A stretch of 46,361 nt of DNA from Marinomonas aquiplantarum (lineage in GTDB: Bacteria > Pseudomonadota > Gammaproteobacteria > Pseudomonadales > Marinomonadaceae): NCBI RefSeq assembly GCF_003314975.1, contig NZ_QNRF01000017.1, forward strand, positions 1 through 46,361, in the 5' to 3' direction. A model generated the notes under the pieces. The model was given only the letters and a program-made list of their open reading frames with translations. It was not told the origin of the DNA and searched no databases. This document shows positions 34,938 to 44,018 of this stretch, in pieces; position 1 is the first letter of the stretch, and every line of letters begins with the position of its first letter. Both the position numbers and the translations under genes were made by a program.

Positions 34938-35666
34938 TTACTCAGAAAGTGGGAATGCTCCGTCAGGGCCTAAGAAGGTACTAGGGGCAATGTTTAGTTC
35001 GAAATGGAAGGTTTCTTTTTGGCCATTACAGCCCGCAAAGACGATCGCCCAAGCTTCATCGCTTCCTGGTTCTGGTATGCGCCAACAGACACCTTCAATA
35101 TTGACGTATTTTGTGCCATCCGCATCTTGAGTAATGGGGTAGGCTGTCTCTTTTTGTTGCCCTTTCAAATAGGCTTCTTGGTCTTGTTTGGCTTTTTCTA
35201 TTTTTGCCCTTAGTGATGGAGAAAAGATGGCTTCTGCCTCGCCGTTATCTTCACTTGATGAAGAGCTGCTTAAGTCCAATAGTGGGGATTTCCCATTGAG
35301 GTCGTCGACAAGTTGAGACGACGTCTCTATCGGTAAATCGGTTTGATGATTAAACGCCGAAGAGGGGACGGATGACGCTTCTAGTTTAACATTTTTGTCA
35401 CTCGTACTACTGGTGTCAGTGGCCGGTATGCTGTTGATGTCGTTTGGTGTATTGTCTTGTTCATTGCTTGTCGAGTCTTTTGATGGCCGACTGTCTATTG
35501 TCTGCGGTTGCGATGGCGCATTTTTCTTAAGAATAAAAAGTTCTGGACGAGTGGCATCCGCTTGATCGTTTAGCCAGCTTGCTGGTGCTGACCATTCTAG
35601 TAACAGTATGTGTAGAACAATGGCGCAACCTAATGCGATGCTCCATGGAAGGATTTTGTTCTTCAT
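34938..35666 (-). CDS. Hypothetical membrane-anchored protein
   Basis: I do not recognise this 242-residue protein. It has a short cytoplasmic end (MKNKILPW), one transmembrane helix (about 9-26), then a low-complexity periplasmic linker from about 48 to 150, rich in Ser, Asp, Asn, Thr and Gln. A compact C-terminal domain (about 165-242) follows, with VNIEGVCWRIPEPGSDEAW and AIVFAGCNGQKETFHF. The two Cys could form a disulfide. The topology (anchor, flexible linker, small periplasmic domain) resembles TonB- or TolA-like proteins, but no TonB box or C-terminal TonB motif is seen. It is convergent with argH and diverges from lptM. Confidence 0.7.
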   Translation of the reverse strand: MKNKILPWSIALGCAIVLHILLLEWSAPASWLNDQADATRPELFILKKNAPSQPQTIDSRPSKDSTSNEQDNTPNDINSIPATDTSSTSDKNVKLEASSVPSSAFNHQTDLPIETSSQLVDDLNGKSPLLDLSSSSSSEDNGEAEAIFSPSLRAKIEKAKQDQEAYLKGQQKETAYPITQDADGTKYVNIEGVCWRIPEPGSDEAWAIVFAGCNGQKETFHFELNIAPSTFLGPDGAFPLSE

Positions 35667-35789
35667 TCTGCTTTGTAAGCTAACCTCTGTTGAAAATGTC
35701 TGTCTTTATCTTGGTGTTTCTATGGTGAAATTCAAGCTTTCTTCATTTTCTTTAGGGCAAAGAATATCCCGCTATTTCGTGTGCTAGGG

Positions 35790-35819
35790 TTGGGAAACCC
35801 ATGATTGGCAAGGTATACT
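35790..35819 (+). promoter_or_regulatory. Putative promoter of the lptM-lysA-dapF operon
   Basis: TTGGGA (35790-35795), 18 bases, TATACT (35814-35819). Initiation near 35826 would leave a leader of about 24 nt before lptM. Confidence 0.5.
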
Positions 35820-35849
35820 AGCGTCATCAAAAAATGAAGAGATATGACG

Positions 35850-35969
35850 ATGTCTAAGTGGCTAGCAATTTTTATTTTGACCGGACTTATAGTTGCTTGT
35901 GGTAATAAAGGTGCGCTTTATTTGCCTGAGAATAAACTGCCGTCACAACCAACATCGTCACAAAATTGA
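35850..35969 (+). CDS. lptM: Small lipoprotein LptM (YifL)
   Basis: A 39-residue lipoprotein too short for routine ORF calling. A hydrophobic signal ends in LIVACGNKGALYLPENK; the Cys at residue 17 is the lipidation site, and the G-x-KGxLYLP motif directly after it is the family signature. In E. coli LptM binds the LptD/LptE translocon and helps its disulfide maturation, so it supports LPS export. GAAGAG (35836-35841) is eight bases before ATG 35850; an in-frame ATG at 35844 is too close to it. The stop codon overlaps the Shine-Dalgarno of lysA. lptM-lysA-dapF is a conserved order. Confidence 0.92.
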   Translation: MSKWLAIFILTGLIVACGNKGALYLPENKLPSQPTSSQN

Positions 35970-35979
35970 GGATACCCCT

Positions 35980-37233
35980 TTGGATTTATTTACTTATGCA
36001 AATCAGACTCTACATGCAGAAGGCGTTGCCTTGTCTGATGTTGCTGAACAGTTTGGCACCCCTTGCTATGTTTACTCACGTGCGATGTTTGAACGCCACT
36101 ATATGGATTATGCCGAAGCATTTGCAGCTCACCCAACGCTGATTTGTTATGCGGTTAAAGCTTGTTCGAATATTGCGATTTTGAATGTTCTAGCACGCTT
36201 AGGAGCGGGCTTCGATATTGTCTCTATTGGTGAGCTTGAGCGAGTATTAAAAGCAGGAGGCGATCCTGCGAAGGTCATGTTCTCTGGCTTGGGTAAGCAA
36301 GAAGTAGAAATGCGTCGTGCTTTGGAAGTTGGTATTCACTGCTTCAATGTTGAGTCAGAGGCAGAATTGTATCGCTTAGACAAGGTGGCAGGAGAAATGG
36401 GCAAACAAGCTCCGATTTCCTTACGCGTTAATCCTGATGTCGATGCGAAGACTCACCCTTATATTTCCACTGGCCTTAAAGAAAATAAATTCGGTATCGA
36501 CATCAAAGATGCGGTTCGTATTTATCAAATCGCTAATGAATTACCGAATCTTGATGTGATGGGCGTGGATTGTCATATCGGCTCGCAATTGACGGAATTA
36601 AAACCTTTCTTGGACACGTTCGACCGTTTGGTTGGATTGTTGGAAGAATTGGCCGCCGTAGGGATCAAAATCAAGCATTTGGATTTAGGTGGTGGTCTTG
36701 GTGTTCGTTATCGTGATGAAGTGCCACCAAAACCAGCGGATTACGCTAAATTACTGTTAGAAAAAGTCAACGGTATGGACGTGACGTTGGCGTTTGAACC
36801 TGGCCGTTCCATTGCTGCCAATGCTGGTGTGATGTTGACTCAGGTGGAATTCCTGAAATGTAATGATCATAAAAATTTTGCCATCATTGATGGCGCGATG
36901 AATGATTTGATTCGTCCTTCCCTTTACAGTGCTTGGATGGATATTGTGCCTGTTTCTCAGCAACCAACAGCGGAAGGTAAGCGCGTATACGATTTAGTGG
37001 GCCCGGTATGTGAAACGGGTGACTTCTTAGGTAAGGATCGTGAACTGGATATTCAGGCGGGTGATTTATTGGCTGTTCGCTCTGCGGGTGCTTATGGTTT
37101 TACGATGGCATCGAATTATAACAGTCGAAATCGTGCTGCTGAGGTGATGGTGGATGGTGATAAAGCGTATTTAATACGAGCACGTGAAACCATTGAGCAT
37201 CAGTTGGCTGGCGAACAAGTTCTGCCAGACTGA
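35980..37233 (+). CDS. lysA: Diaminopimelate decarboxylase
   Basis: A 417-residue PLP enzyme converting meso-diaminopimelate to lysine. The PLP lysine is in [11 protein letters not shown] (Lys 60). Further blocks are [32 protein letters not shown] [14 protein letters not shown], and [14 protein letters not shown]. The start is TTG 35980: GAGGA (35968-35972) is seven bases upstream and [15 protein letters not shown] aligns with the Pseudomonas N-terminus, whereas the frame back to 35893 overlaps lptM. A TTG start may lower its expression. Confidence 0.96.
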   Translation: MDLFTYANQTLHAEGVALSDVAEQFGTPCYVYSRAMFERHYMDYAEAFAAHPTLICYAVKACSNIAILNVLARLGAGFDIVSIGELERVLKAGGDPAKVMFSGLGKQEVEMRRALEVGIHCFNVESEAELYRLDKVAGEMGKQAPISLRVNPDVDAKTHPYISTGLKENKFGIDIKDAVRIYQIANELPNLDVMGVDCHIGSQLTELKPFLDTFDRLVGLLEELAAVGIKIKHLDLGGGLGVRYRDEVPPKPADYAKLLLEKVNGMDVTLAFEPGRSIAANAGVMLTQVEFLKCNDHKNFAIIDGAMNDLIRPSLYSAWMDIVPVSQQPTAEGKRVYDLVGPVCETGDFLGKDRELDIQAGDLLAVRSAGAYGFTMASNYNSRNRAAEVMVDGDKAYLIRARETIEHQLAGEQVLPD

Positions 37234-37243
37234 GGAGGCGGTT

Positions 37244-38074
37244 GTGTTATTGAAATTTACAAAGATGCATGGCCTCGGTAACGATTTTGTGGTGGTGGAT
37301 GCGGTTTCGCGTAAAGTGTTTTTTAATAAATCGCAAATCGAGCGTTTAAGTGACCGTAATTGGGGAATTGGTTTTGACCAATTATTGGTTGTTGAGCCAC
37401 CTTCTAATCCGGATATGGACTTCCGCTACCGAATTTATAACTCAGACGGCAGTGAAGTCGAGCATTGTGGTAATGGCGCGCGTTGTTTCGCTAAGTTTGT
37501 ATTGGATCGCGAGCTGACTCATAAGCGAGTTATTAATGTTGAAACCAAGCGTGGCGCCATTCAGCTGAGAGTAATGGACAGTGGGCTAGTAACCGTTGAC
37601 ATGGGTGCGCCTAGTTTCGTTCCGGCGGATTTACCTTTCTCTGCAGAGCTTGACGACGGTTTGTACCCACTAACGGTTGATGGTGAGAATTATCAAATTA
37701 CACCTGTTTCTGTCGGTAACCCTCATGCAGTGTTAAAGGTTGATGCATTGCAAGATGATCAGGTGCAGAGCCTAGGCGCTAAAATAGAGTCACATGAACG
37801 TTTTCCAAGTAAGGTTAATGTGGGCTTTATGCAAGTGGTTAACTCATCTGAAATTAACTTGCGAGTGTTTGAGCGTGGTGTTGGTGAAACTCAGGCTTGT
37901 GGTACTGGCGCTTGTGCGGCCGTTGTAGCAGGTATTAAGCAAGGTTGGCTGGCACCTAAAGTGACAGCGCATTTACGTGGCGGTGATTTGCATATTGAAT
38001 GGGCTGGTGAAGGCGAACCGATTCTTATGACGGGACCGGCTGAAAAAGTGTTTGAAGGTCAAATTTACCTATAG
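37244..38074 (+). CDS. dapF: Diaminopimelate epimerase
   Basis: A 276-residue enzyme interconverting LL- and meso-diaminopimelate for lysine and peptidoglycan synthesis. The two catalytic cysteines are in EHCGNGARC (Cys 75) and QACGTGACA (about 220). It starts [22 protein letters not shown] 37244 was chosen because AGGAGG ends five bases upstream; TTG 37250 is possible. It lies ten bases after lysA and eight before the DUF484 gene. Confidence 0.97.
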   Translation: MLLKFTKMHGLGNDFVVVDAVSRKVFFNKSQIERLSDRNWGIGFDQLLVVEPPSNPDMDFRYRIYNSDGSEVEHCGNGARCFAKFVLDRELTHKRVINVETKRGAIQLRVMDSGLVTVDMGAPSFVPADLPFSAELDDGLYPLTVDGENYQITPVSVGNPHAVLKVDALQDDQVQSLGAKIESHERFPSKVNVGFMQVVNSSEINLRVFERGVGETQACGTGACAAVVAGIKQGWLAPKVTAHLRGGDLHIEWAGEGEPILMTGPAEKVFEGQIYL

Positions 38075-38081
38075 AGGTGGT

Positions 38082-38747
38082 ATGAGCGAAGAGGAAATCA
38101 TTCAATATTTATCCAATACGCCGGACTTTTTTGTGCGCAATGCAGATGTGTTGGATGCTCTCACGATTCCTCATCCTGTTAATGGTCGGGCGATTTCCTT
38201 ATTGGAATATCAGGTCAACCATTTGCGAAAGTCGACTGCGGAATACCGCGGTCAATTTGAGCGCTTGGTGGAAGTAGCTCGCGAAAATGAATCGACTATG
38301 CAGAAAAGTCGTCGCCTGATTTTGGCTGGATTGAATTGCCGTTCGCTCGATGATTTAGCTGTGGCGGTTGATGATATGGTGAGGGACGATTTTGAGGTCG
38401 CTTTCCATACATTGATTCTTTTCGGCGATCATCAAGACTGTTCAATCAAATGTCATAATCTGGATGTCGATCAAGGTTTAATGCCTTTTACCATGAATCT
38501 TGATGAGTGTTTTTGTGGCATTTTACCTGAAAAGGAAATGGCTTATCTGTTTGCTGAAGAAGCAGGGCAAGTAAATTCTGTTGCGGTGCTTCCTCTTCTA
38601 TCTCGTGCTGGTGGCGACATCGAAAAGCGAGGTTTGTTGATCTTAGGTTCAGATAAAGCCACCACCTTTGACCAAGAAAAAGGCACCTTTTTCTTACAGC
38701 ATTTAGCGGATCTATTAAGTGCCATTTTATTAAGGCTAACACCATGA
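38082..38747 (+). CDS. DUF484 family protein
   Basis: A 221-residue cytoplasmic protein with the DUF484 opening MSEEEIIQYLSNTPDFFVRN and the block LLEYQVNHLRKSTAEY. The C-terminal half looks GAF-like (NSVAVLPLLSRAGGDIEKRG, then LLILGSDKATTFDQEKGT). No function is established. It normally sits between dapF and xerC. Here its stop overlaps the start of the HAD gene by four bases (ATGA), and xerC is missing from between them. The start at ATG 38082 has GAGGTGG just upstream. Confidence 0.9.
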   Translation: MSEEEIIQYLSNTPDFFVRNADVLDALTIPHPVNGRAISLLEYQVNHLRKSTAEYRGQFERLVEVARENESTMQKSRRLILAGLNCRSLDDLAVAVDDMVRDDFEVAFHTLILFGDHQDCSIKCHNLDVDQGLMPFTMNLDECFCGILPEKEMAYLFAEEAGQVNSVAVLPLLSRAGGDIEKRGLLILGSDKATTFDQEKGTFFLQHLADLLSAILLRLTP

Positions 38748-39457
38748 CGGTACTTATAACCTTTGATTTGGACAATACATTGTGGGATGTTTCGCCAGTG
38801 ATTGTCCGTGCTGAATACGCTATGGAATCCTGGTTTGAAGAGCGTTTTCCTGGTTTCTACTTACAGTATGGCAGCGATGGTCAACAGGCAATACGACAAG
38901 CGCTTTTAGCGCAGGAACCAACCTTGATCGCAGACTTAACTCGTTTGCGACTGTCTGTTTATCAGCGAGCATTAAAAGCATTTGGTCTGCCGACAGAGGA
39001 AGCCAATATGGTTGCTCAAGCGGCCTTGGTGCATTTTTGTGAGTGGCGTCAAAAAGTAGATTTGTTTCCTCATGTGAGCGATGTGTTGGCTGAATTGCAT
39101 CAGGATTATCGTCTAGCGGTCATCACCAATGGCAATGCCGATGTATTTCACCCTTATGTTGGGTTAGGGCGCTATTTTGAATTTGCGGTACGTGCGGATC
39201 AACATGGTGTGGCGAAGCCTGCTCCTGAGCTCTTTCACTATGCTGCTAATCAGGCTGGTGTCGCGGCGGAAAGCCTGATTCATATTGGTGATCATCCAGT
39301 TGATGATGTGCTTGGGGCGGCGAATGCGGGTGCTCGAAGTATCTGGTTTAATCGCCATGGTGCTCGTCGTTGGGGTGATGATTGGGGCGCTCGTTCTCAT
39401 GCAGAAATCCACTCTCTATTGGAATTACCTTCGGCTATTCAAGCTCTTACGCAATAG
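38744..39457 (+). CDS. HAD-superfamily hydrolase, YigB-like
   Basis: A 237-residue HAD phosphatase. Motif I FDLDNTLWD, motif II ITNGNADV, motif III Lys in GVAKPAPELF, and motif IV HIGDHPVDDVLGA are intact. E. coli YigB dephosphorylates a flavin-pathway intermediate (5-amino-6-(5-phosphoribitylamino)uracil) and FMN. Position in the dapF-DUF484-(xerC)-HAD cluster supports orthology, but the substrate is inferred. Translationally coupled to DUF484. Confidence 0.88.
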   Translation: MTVLITFDLDNTLWDVSPVIVRAEYAMESWFEERFPGFYLQYGSDGQQAIRQALLAQEPTLIADLTRLRLSVYQRALKAFGLPTEEANMVAQAALVHFCEWRQKVDLFPHVSDVLAELHQDYRLAVITNGNADVFHPYVGLGRYFEFAVRADQHGVAKPAPELFHYAANQAGVAAESLIHIGDHPVDDVLGAANAGARSIWFNRHGARRWGDDWGARSHAEIHSLLELPSAIQALTQ

Positions 39458-39490
39458 TGTTTTTCTATTGTGGAATTAAAGAGAATCGAT

Positions 39491-39518
39491 TTTTACCCTA
39501 GGGATTTAGTGTTACACT
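39491..39518 (+). promoter_or_regulatory. Putative promoter of trxA
   Basis: TTTTAC (39491-39496), 16 bases, TACACT (39513-39518). Initiation near 39525 would give a leader of about 35 nt. Confidence 0.45.
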
Positions 39519-39559
39519 AGCCTCATTCATTGAACAATATAGATTTTAAGGAATTTTTT

Positions 39560-39886
39560 ATGAGTGAAAATATTAGCCAAATTACGGATGCTCAATTTGC
39601 TGAAGAAGTGTTGAGCTCAGACGTACCTGTACTTGTTGATTTTTGGGCACCTTGGTGTGGTCCATGTAAAATGATCGCGCCTGTTTTAGAAGATGTGGCT
39701 GATGAGTATGCTGGTAAGTTGAAAGTGGTTAAATTGAATGTTGACGAAAACACTGAAACGGCACCTAAGTACAATGTACGTGGTATTCCAACTTTAATCA
39801 TCGTTAAAGGTGGTGAAGTGGTTGCAACAAAAGTTGGTGCTGTTTCTAAGTCTCAACTGATTGAGTTTGTAAACAGCGCTGTTTAA
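39560..39886 (+). CDS. trxA: Thioredoxin 1
   Basis: A 108-residue thioredoxin with the active site WAPWCGPCK (Cys 33 and Cys 36) and cis-Pro in GIPTLII. It reduces protein disulfides, using NADPH through thioredoxin reductase. Length matches E. coli TrxA. The ATG at 39560 has AAGGAA upstream and fits the family; the extra ten residues from 39530 do not. It is monocistronic and flanked by a perfect palindromic terminator. Confidence 0.97.
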   Translation: MSENISQITDAQFAEEVLSSDVPVLVDFWAPWCGPCKMIAPVLEDVADEYAGKLKVVKLNVDENTETAPKYNVRGIPTLIIVKGGEVVATKVGAVSKSQLIEFVNSAV

Positions 39887-39900
39887 GCCTGTTTCCATAA

Positions 39901-39938
39901 GACATAAAAAAAGCAGCCTAGGCTGCTTTTTTTATGTC
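39901..39938. terminator. Perfect 38-bp palindromic terminator
   Basis: Every base from 39901 to 39938 is symmetric about its centre. The core GCAGCC-TA-GGCTGC region is flanked by seven A and seven T, so it works in both directions: it ends trxA (plus) and the M23 peptidase gene (minus). Confidence 0.93.
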
Positions 39939-39949
39939 TTTATTTTGTG

Positions 39950-41350
39950 TTACCGCTTCAAGGCCGCTAGTTTTCGAGCAAAAGCAGGTGAATGAGAGTT
40001 GGTTAACGTGGCGACCACCTTTTGAGCGTAAGGTAAGTATTTTTTCAAATCGCTTTTCGGCATAGGGTCGTCGTTGGGCAGCTTCACTGTAACAGGGTTC
40101 TTGTGAACGCCATTAATGCGAAATTCATAATGCAAGTGTGGACCGGTTGCCCAGCCTGTTTGGCCAACATAAGCAATGATCTTGCCTTGTTTTACACGAG
40201 CGCCACGCTTGGTTCCTCGGGCGAAACCTCGTAAGTGTGCATACAGAGTTTGATAGCCGCGCCCATGGTCGATGATGACGACATTACCATAACCGTTTTG
40301 TTTGCCTGCGAAGGAAATTTTACCGTCGCCTGCCGCTTTTACAGGGGTGCCACTGGAAGCGGCATAATCCACTCCTCGATGTGGGCGGCTAGTTTTGAAG
40401 ATCGGATGCAAGCGATTAGGGTTGAATTTCGATGAAATGCGTGAAAAGTCGACCGGTGTACGGATGAAGGCTTTGCGCATTGCTAATCCATCAGGGGTGT
40501 AATAATGAGCGCCTTTTTTCGTTTGGAAACGAATGGCTTGAAAGGTTCGTCCATTGTTAATGAACTGTGCGGCAATGATGTTGCCATTGCCAATTTTTTC
40601 ACCGTCTAAGAACTTCTCTTCATATAGTACGCTAAGACTGTCACCCTTACGAATGTCTAAGGCAAAGTCGATATCCCAACCAAAGATGTTGGCAATCTCA
40701 ATAATGAGAGGCTCACTGATGCCGGCTTTTAGGCCATCAACAAACAGTGAGTTATTAATCTCTGCTTCTTTATAAGTTTGAACGATTTCAGGCGTTCTAG
40801 ATTCCGTTGTACGAGTGAACTTGTTTTCTTCTCGTTCAAATATAACGCTGTCTAAACGGTTTTGAATAAGCGTCAGTTTTGTTAGCTCACCACTCTTTTC
40901 ATTGGTCGTGAAGTTTAATGTTTGGCCTGGCAGCATTCTAACCAAAGATTTCTGTTTTTTGTCTGCTTGTGAGACCTTGTAGATATCTTGTGGTGAAATG
41001 CCTCTACTAGAAAGTACTTTTGATAAAGAATCTCCAGACTTGACGGTGACTGAGTGGTCTTTGAACGTTGGGGCGCTGTTCTTTTTAACGAGGTTGTCTG
41101 GTGTTGGTACATCGTAACCGGAGACGATCCCGGATGTTGAGATAGATGGCATGATGTTGCTTTTGGGTGTTAGTTCTTGCAACTCAGTTAACATAACTTG
41201 CGATTGATCTACCAGCTGTAAGTTGGCATGGATAGAGATGGGTGTTTCGTCGGTCGCCTCGTCTGCAGGAATTGCAATCAGGACAATGGCTAGCAGGACG
41301 CATACCACAGCAATAAGAAGTAGATGCTTAGTGGGTATCAGTTTAATCAA
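39950..41350 (-). CDS. M23 family peptidoglycan endopeptidase
   Basis: A 466-residue protein with an N-terminal membrane anchor (LLLIAVVCVLLAIVLIAI), a LysM/OapA-like region (HSVTVKSGDSLSKVLSSRGI, about 95-145) and a C-terminal LytM/M23 zinc domain. The zinc ligands are visible in RPHRGVDYAA and the HLHYEF motif near GQTGWATGPHLHYEF. It is related to MepM/YebA, which cuts peptide cross-links to allow wall growth. All metal residues appear present, so it should be active. It diverges from tyrS across a gap of about 105 bases, as in Pseudomonas. Confidence 0.92.
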   Translation of the reverse strand: MIKLIPTKHLLLIAVVCVLLAIVLIAIPADEATDETPISIHANLQLVDQSQVMLTELQELTPKSNIMPSISTSGIVSGYDVPTPDNLVKKNSAPTFKDHSVTVKSGDSLSKVLSSRGISPQDIYKVSQADKKQKSLVRMLPGQTLNFTTNEKSGELTKLTLIQNRLDSVIFEREENKFTRTTESRTPEIVQTYKEAEINNSLFVDGLKAGISEPLIIEIANIFGWDIDFALDIRKGDSLSVLYEEKFLDGEKIGNGNIIAAQFINNGRTFQAIRFQTKKGAHYYTPDGLAMRKAFIRTPVDFSRISSKFNPNRLHPIFKTSRPHRGVDYAASSGTPVKAAGDGKISFAGKQNGYGNVVIIDHGRGYQTLYAHLRGFARGTKRGARVKQGKIIAYVGQTGWATGPHLHYEFRINGVHKNPVTVKLPNDDPMPKSDLKKYLPYAQKVVATLTNSHSPAFARKLAALKR

Positions 41351-41455
41351 AATATGTACCTAAAATTCTTTGTTAAAGCTCTGTAATCGTACCAATATTA
41401 CTTTTATAATTGAATGCTTTGACGAAATTAACTCTATAAGAAGTGGATCTATAAA

Positions 41456-42760
41456 ATGACAGTAAGCAGTAACGACCTTTTAACCGACTTGCAAGCTCGT
41501 GGTTTGATCGCGCAGATGACCTCAGAAGACGAGCTGAAATCTCATTTGGCGAGTGGCAGTCGTACGCTTTATTGTGGCTTTGATCCTACGGCTGATAGTT
41601 TGCACCTAGGTCACTTAGTGCCTCTGTTGGTGTTGAAGCGATTCCAAGATGCTGGCCACAACCCGATCGCTTTGGTGGGTGGTGCCACAGGGTTAATTGG
41701 TGATCCAAGTTTTAAAGCGGCAGAGCGTCAGTTAAACACGTCTGATGTTGTGGCTGGTTGGGCTGAAAAAATTCGTGGTCAAGTGAGTCAGTTTGTAAAA
41801 TTTGCTGATGTTACCAATCCTGCTCGTGTGGTGAATAACCTAGATTGGGCGGGGAACATGAATGTGCTCGACTTCTTACGTGATATTGGTAAGCATTTTT
41901 CGGTAAATGCCATGATCAATAAAGAGTCCGTACAGCAGCGTTTGAATCGTGAAGGCGCTGGTATTTCGTTTACCGAGTTTTCTTATGCCTTATTGCAAGG
42001 TATGGATTTCGCGGAGTTAAATCGTGAGTACGACTGTACCATTCAAATCGGTGGTAGTGATCAGTGGGGCAATATCGTTGGTGGTATAGACCTTTCTCGT
42101 CGTCAGAATAAGTCCCAGGCTTTTGGTATGACTGTGCCTTTGGTGACGAAGTCAGATGGTACAAAATTTGGTAAAACAGAATCGGGCGCTGTCTGGCTGG
42201 ATCCTAAGAAAACATCGCAATATGCTTTCTACCAATTTTGGATGAACACGGCGGATGCGGATGTTTATAAATTCCTTAAATACTTTACTTTCCTTAGCAT
42301 GGAAGAGATCGATGCGATTGAGCAAACGGATAAAGAAAGTACTGGCAAACCGCAAGCGCAATCTATTTTGGCTCGCGAAGCTACGCGCCTAGTTCACGGT
42401 GAAGAAGGTTTAGCCGCCGCAGAGCGCATTACCCAAGCATTGTTTAGTGGTGAAGCCGATCAGTTAAGCGAGCAGGATCTTGAACAAATTCAATTGGATG
42501 GTTTGCCAAGCAGTTCTCTTGCTGATGCTAATCTAGCGGAAACGCCTTTAACAAGTTTGTTGGCGGAGGCTGGTTTGGCGGCTTCTGGTAAGCAAGTAAA
42601 AGACGCATTACAACGTAACTCTGTGTTTGTAAATGGTGACGCGAAAGGCATGGACGACAATATGTCAGCAGCGGACATGTTTTCGCCTGAGAAAGGTTAC
42701 TACGGTAAATTTTTCCTAGTGAAGCTGGGTAAGAAGAAGCACCATTTGTTTACCCTGTAA
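41456..42760 (+). CDS. tyrS: Tyrosyl-tRNA synthetase
   Basis: A 434-residue class I synthetase. The HIGH-type motif is HLGH at 50-53 in [17 protein letters not shown], and the KMSKS-type motif is KFGKT at 237-241. [15 protein letters not shown] is the tyrosine pocket region. A C-terminal S4 domain (about 365-434, [17 protein letters not shown]) binds tRNA. The KFGKT form places it in the E. coli TyrS group. No T-box or other leader is seen. Confidence 0.97.
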   Translation: MTVSSNDLLTDLQARGLIAQMTSEDELKSHLASGSRTLYCGFDPTADSLHLGHLVPLLVLKRFQDAGHNPIALVGGATGLIGDPSFKAAERQLNTSDVVAGWAEKIRGQVSQFVKFADVTNPARVVNNLDWAGNMNVLDFLRDIGKHFSVNAMINKESVQQRLNREGAGISFTEFSYALLQGMDFAELNREYDCTIQIGGSDQWGNIVGGIDLSRRQNKSQAFGMTVPLVTKSDGTKFGKTESGAVWLDPKKTSQYAFYQFWMNTADADVYKFLKYFTFLSMEEIDAIEQTDKESTGKPQAQSILAREATRLVHGEEGLAAAERITQALFSGEADQLSEQDLEQIQLDGLPSSSLADANLAETPLTSLLAEAGLAASGKQVKDALQRNSVFVNGDAKGMDDNMSAADMFSPEKGYYGKFFLVKLGKKKHHLFTL

Positions 42761-42781
42761 CGGGCTTAACTTGTTATGTTT

Positions 42782-42807
42782 AAAAAGGCGCTACGGCGCC
42801 TTTTTTA
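42782..42807 (+). terminator. Terminator after tyrS
   Basis: AAAAAGGCGC (42782-42791), loop TACG, GCGCCTTTTT (42796-42805), T-run to 42806. Confidence 0.92.
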
Positions 42808-42878
42808 GTTTTGTCAGTGCTCGTTCAGGGTGAATAGTGTATACAGAGTATGGAATTGATTGCGACACGGGAAATGCT

Positions 42879-43898
42879 ATGTCTCACGATAGACAAACCT
42901 TAACCACACCAAATCATTATATAGGGCGTTTGTATCATTTGGCCTTAGCAAAAGGTTTGGATGCAGATGCGCTATTTAAACAAGCTGATTTGTCGCCAAG
43001 CGTGATTGATGATGTCCATGTTGAGGTAGAGATTGAGAAGCTTGCTGGTATTGTCGAGGGGATTTGGGATTTGTTGCAAGACGAAGCCATGGGATTAGCC
43101 AGTTCGCCTTTACCCGCAGGGGCTTTTTTTATGATGGGGCGTGCCACCGTTCATGAAGCGACGTTGGGTAAAGTTCTGCAGCTGGCGTGTCGCTTCTACA
43201 ACATGGTGTCTGACGCCTATGAAATGACGTTAAGCGAGGTGGATAATACTGCCGTATTAGCGTTTAAGTTGGCGGATACGAGTTTGGATACGTCTCACTT
43301 ATTTTCGGATATAACCTTATTGGCTTGGCACAGTTATGCTTCTTGGTTGATTCAAGAGCGTATTCCTTTATTGGCGGTACATTTTCCATATACGGAACCG
43401 CAACAACATGATTATGCAAAGCTTTATCCTTGCAAGCGTCTGTTCAATCAAGAGGCGTTGAAATTGGTTTTTAGTCAATCTTATTTGGCTCGACAAAATG
43501 TTCAAAGCCTAGATGCATTAAAAGCTTACATGAAGCGTTGTCCAATTGAGTTGTTTTTGAAGCAACCGGGAGAGATTAGCGTAGCAAGTGATCTACGGGC
43601 TTTGCTTAATCGCTCGTTTGTTACGGGTTTTCCTGATATTGATGAGGCGGCTAGGCGCTTGCATATGTCCAGACGAACTTTGATTCGTAAGTTAGAGAAA
43701 GAGGGGACATCCTTTCAGCAAATTAAAGATCTTATGCGTCAAGATCGAGCAAGCTATTGGTTAGCGCAAGATGGTATTTCCATTGCAGCGGTAGCTGAAA
43801 AAATTGGCTTTTCCGATGCCGCAGTGTTTGCGCGTGCTTTTCGGCGTTGGACGGGGTTAAGTCCAACTGACTATAGAGCGTTACACATTCGGGGTTAG
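42879..43898 (+). CDS. AraC-family transcriptional regulator
   Basis: A 339-residue regulator with an N-terminal AraC-binding-type domain (about 10-200, LALAKGLDADALFKQADL near the start) and a C-terminal double helix-turn-helix (about 255-335: AARRLHMSRRTLIRKLEKEG, then ISIAAVAEKIGFSDAAVFAR and FRRWTGLSPTDYR). The layout is that of the OruR/ArgR-like subgroup, which often controls an adjacent catabolic gene. ATG 42879 was taken; a GTG at 42837 would add 14 residues and has CAGGGTGA upstream, so it remains possible. The dehydrogenase gene 120 bases downstream on the same strand is its likeliest target. Confidence 0.85.
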   Translation: MSHDRQTLTTPNHYIGRLYHLALAKGLDADALFKQADLSPSVIDDVHVEVEIEKLAGIVEGIWDLLQDEAMGLASSPLPAGAFFMMGRATVHEATLGKVLQLACRFYNMVSDAYEMTLSEVDNTAVLAFKLADTSLDTSHLFSDITLLAWHSYASWLIQERIPLLAVHFPYTEPQQHDYAKLYPCKRLFNQEALKLVFSQSYLARQNVQSLDALKAYMKRCPIELFLKQPGEISVASDLRALLNRSFVTGFPDIDEAARRLHMSRRTLIRKLEKEGTSFQQIKDLMRQDRASYWLAQDGISIAAVAEKIGFSDAAVFARAFRRWTGLSPTDYRALHIRG

Positions 43899-43945
43899 TT
43901 TGATGTGCACAACTCAGTGGTCTGGCACTATTTGCATTAATGATC

Positions 43946-44013
43946 GGCATCTTATGCCATTCCTCAATGCGCTTTCCTCACGTACCTTTTCCTTAATTAC
44001 TTTCTTGAGGAAT
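43946..44013 (+). promoter_or_regulatory. Inverted repeats covering the acyl-CoA dehydrogenase ribosome-binding site
   Basis: ATTCCTCAA (43959-43967) is the exact complement of TTGAGGAAT (44005-44013), and the latter contains the gene's GAGGA Shine-Dalgarno. Pairing in mRNA would hide the ribosome-binding site. Directly before the left arm lies another hairpin, GGCAT-ctt-ATGCC (43946-43958). Either could instead be an operator for the AraC regulator encoded just upstream. Confidence 0.45.
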
Positions 44014-44018
44014 ATTGT

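Noticed and set aside
37184..37243. Longer DapF N-terminus overlapping lysA
   Set aside because: The extra residues lie in the lysA coding sequence; AGGAGG five bases before GTG 37244 and the family N-terminus decide for the shorter form.
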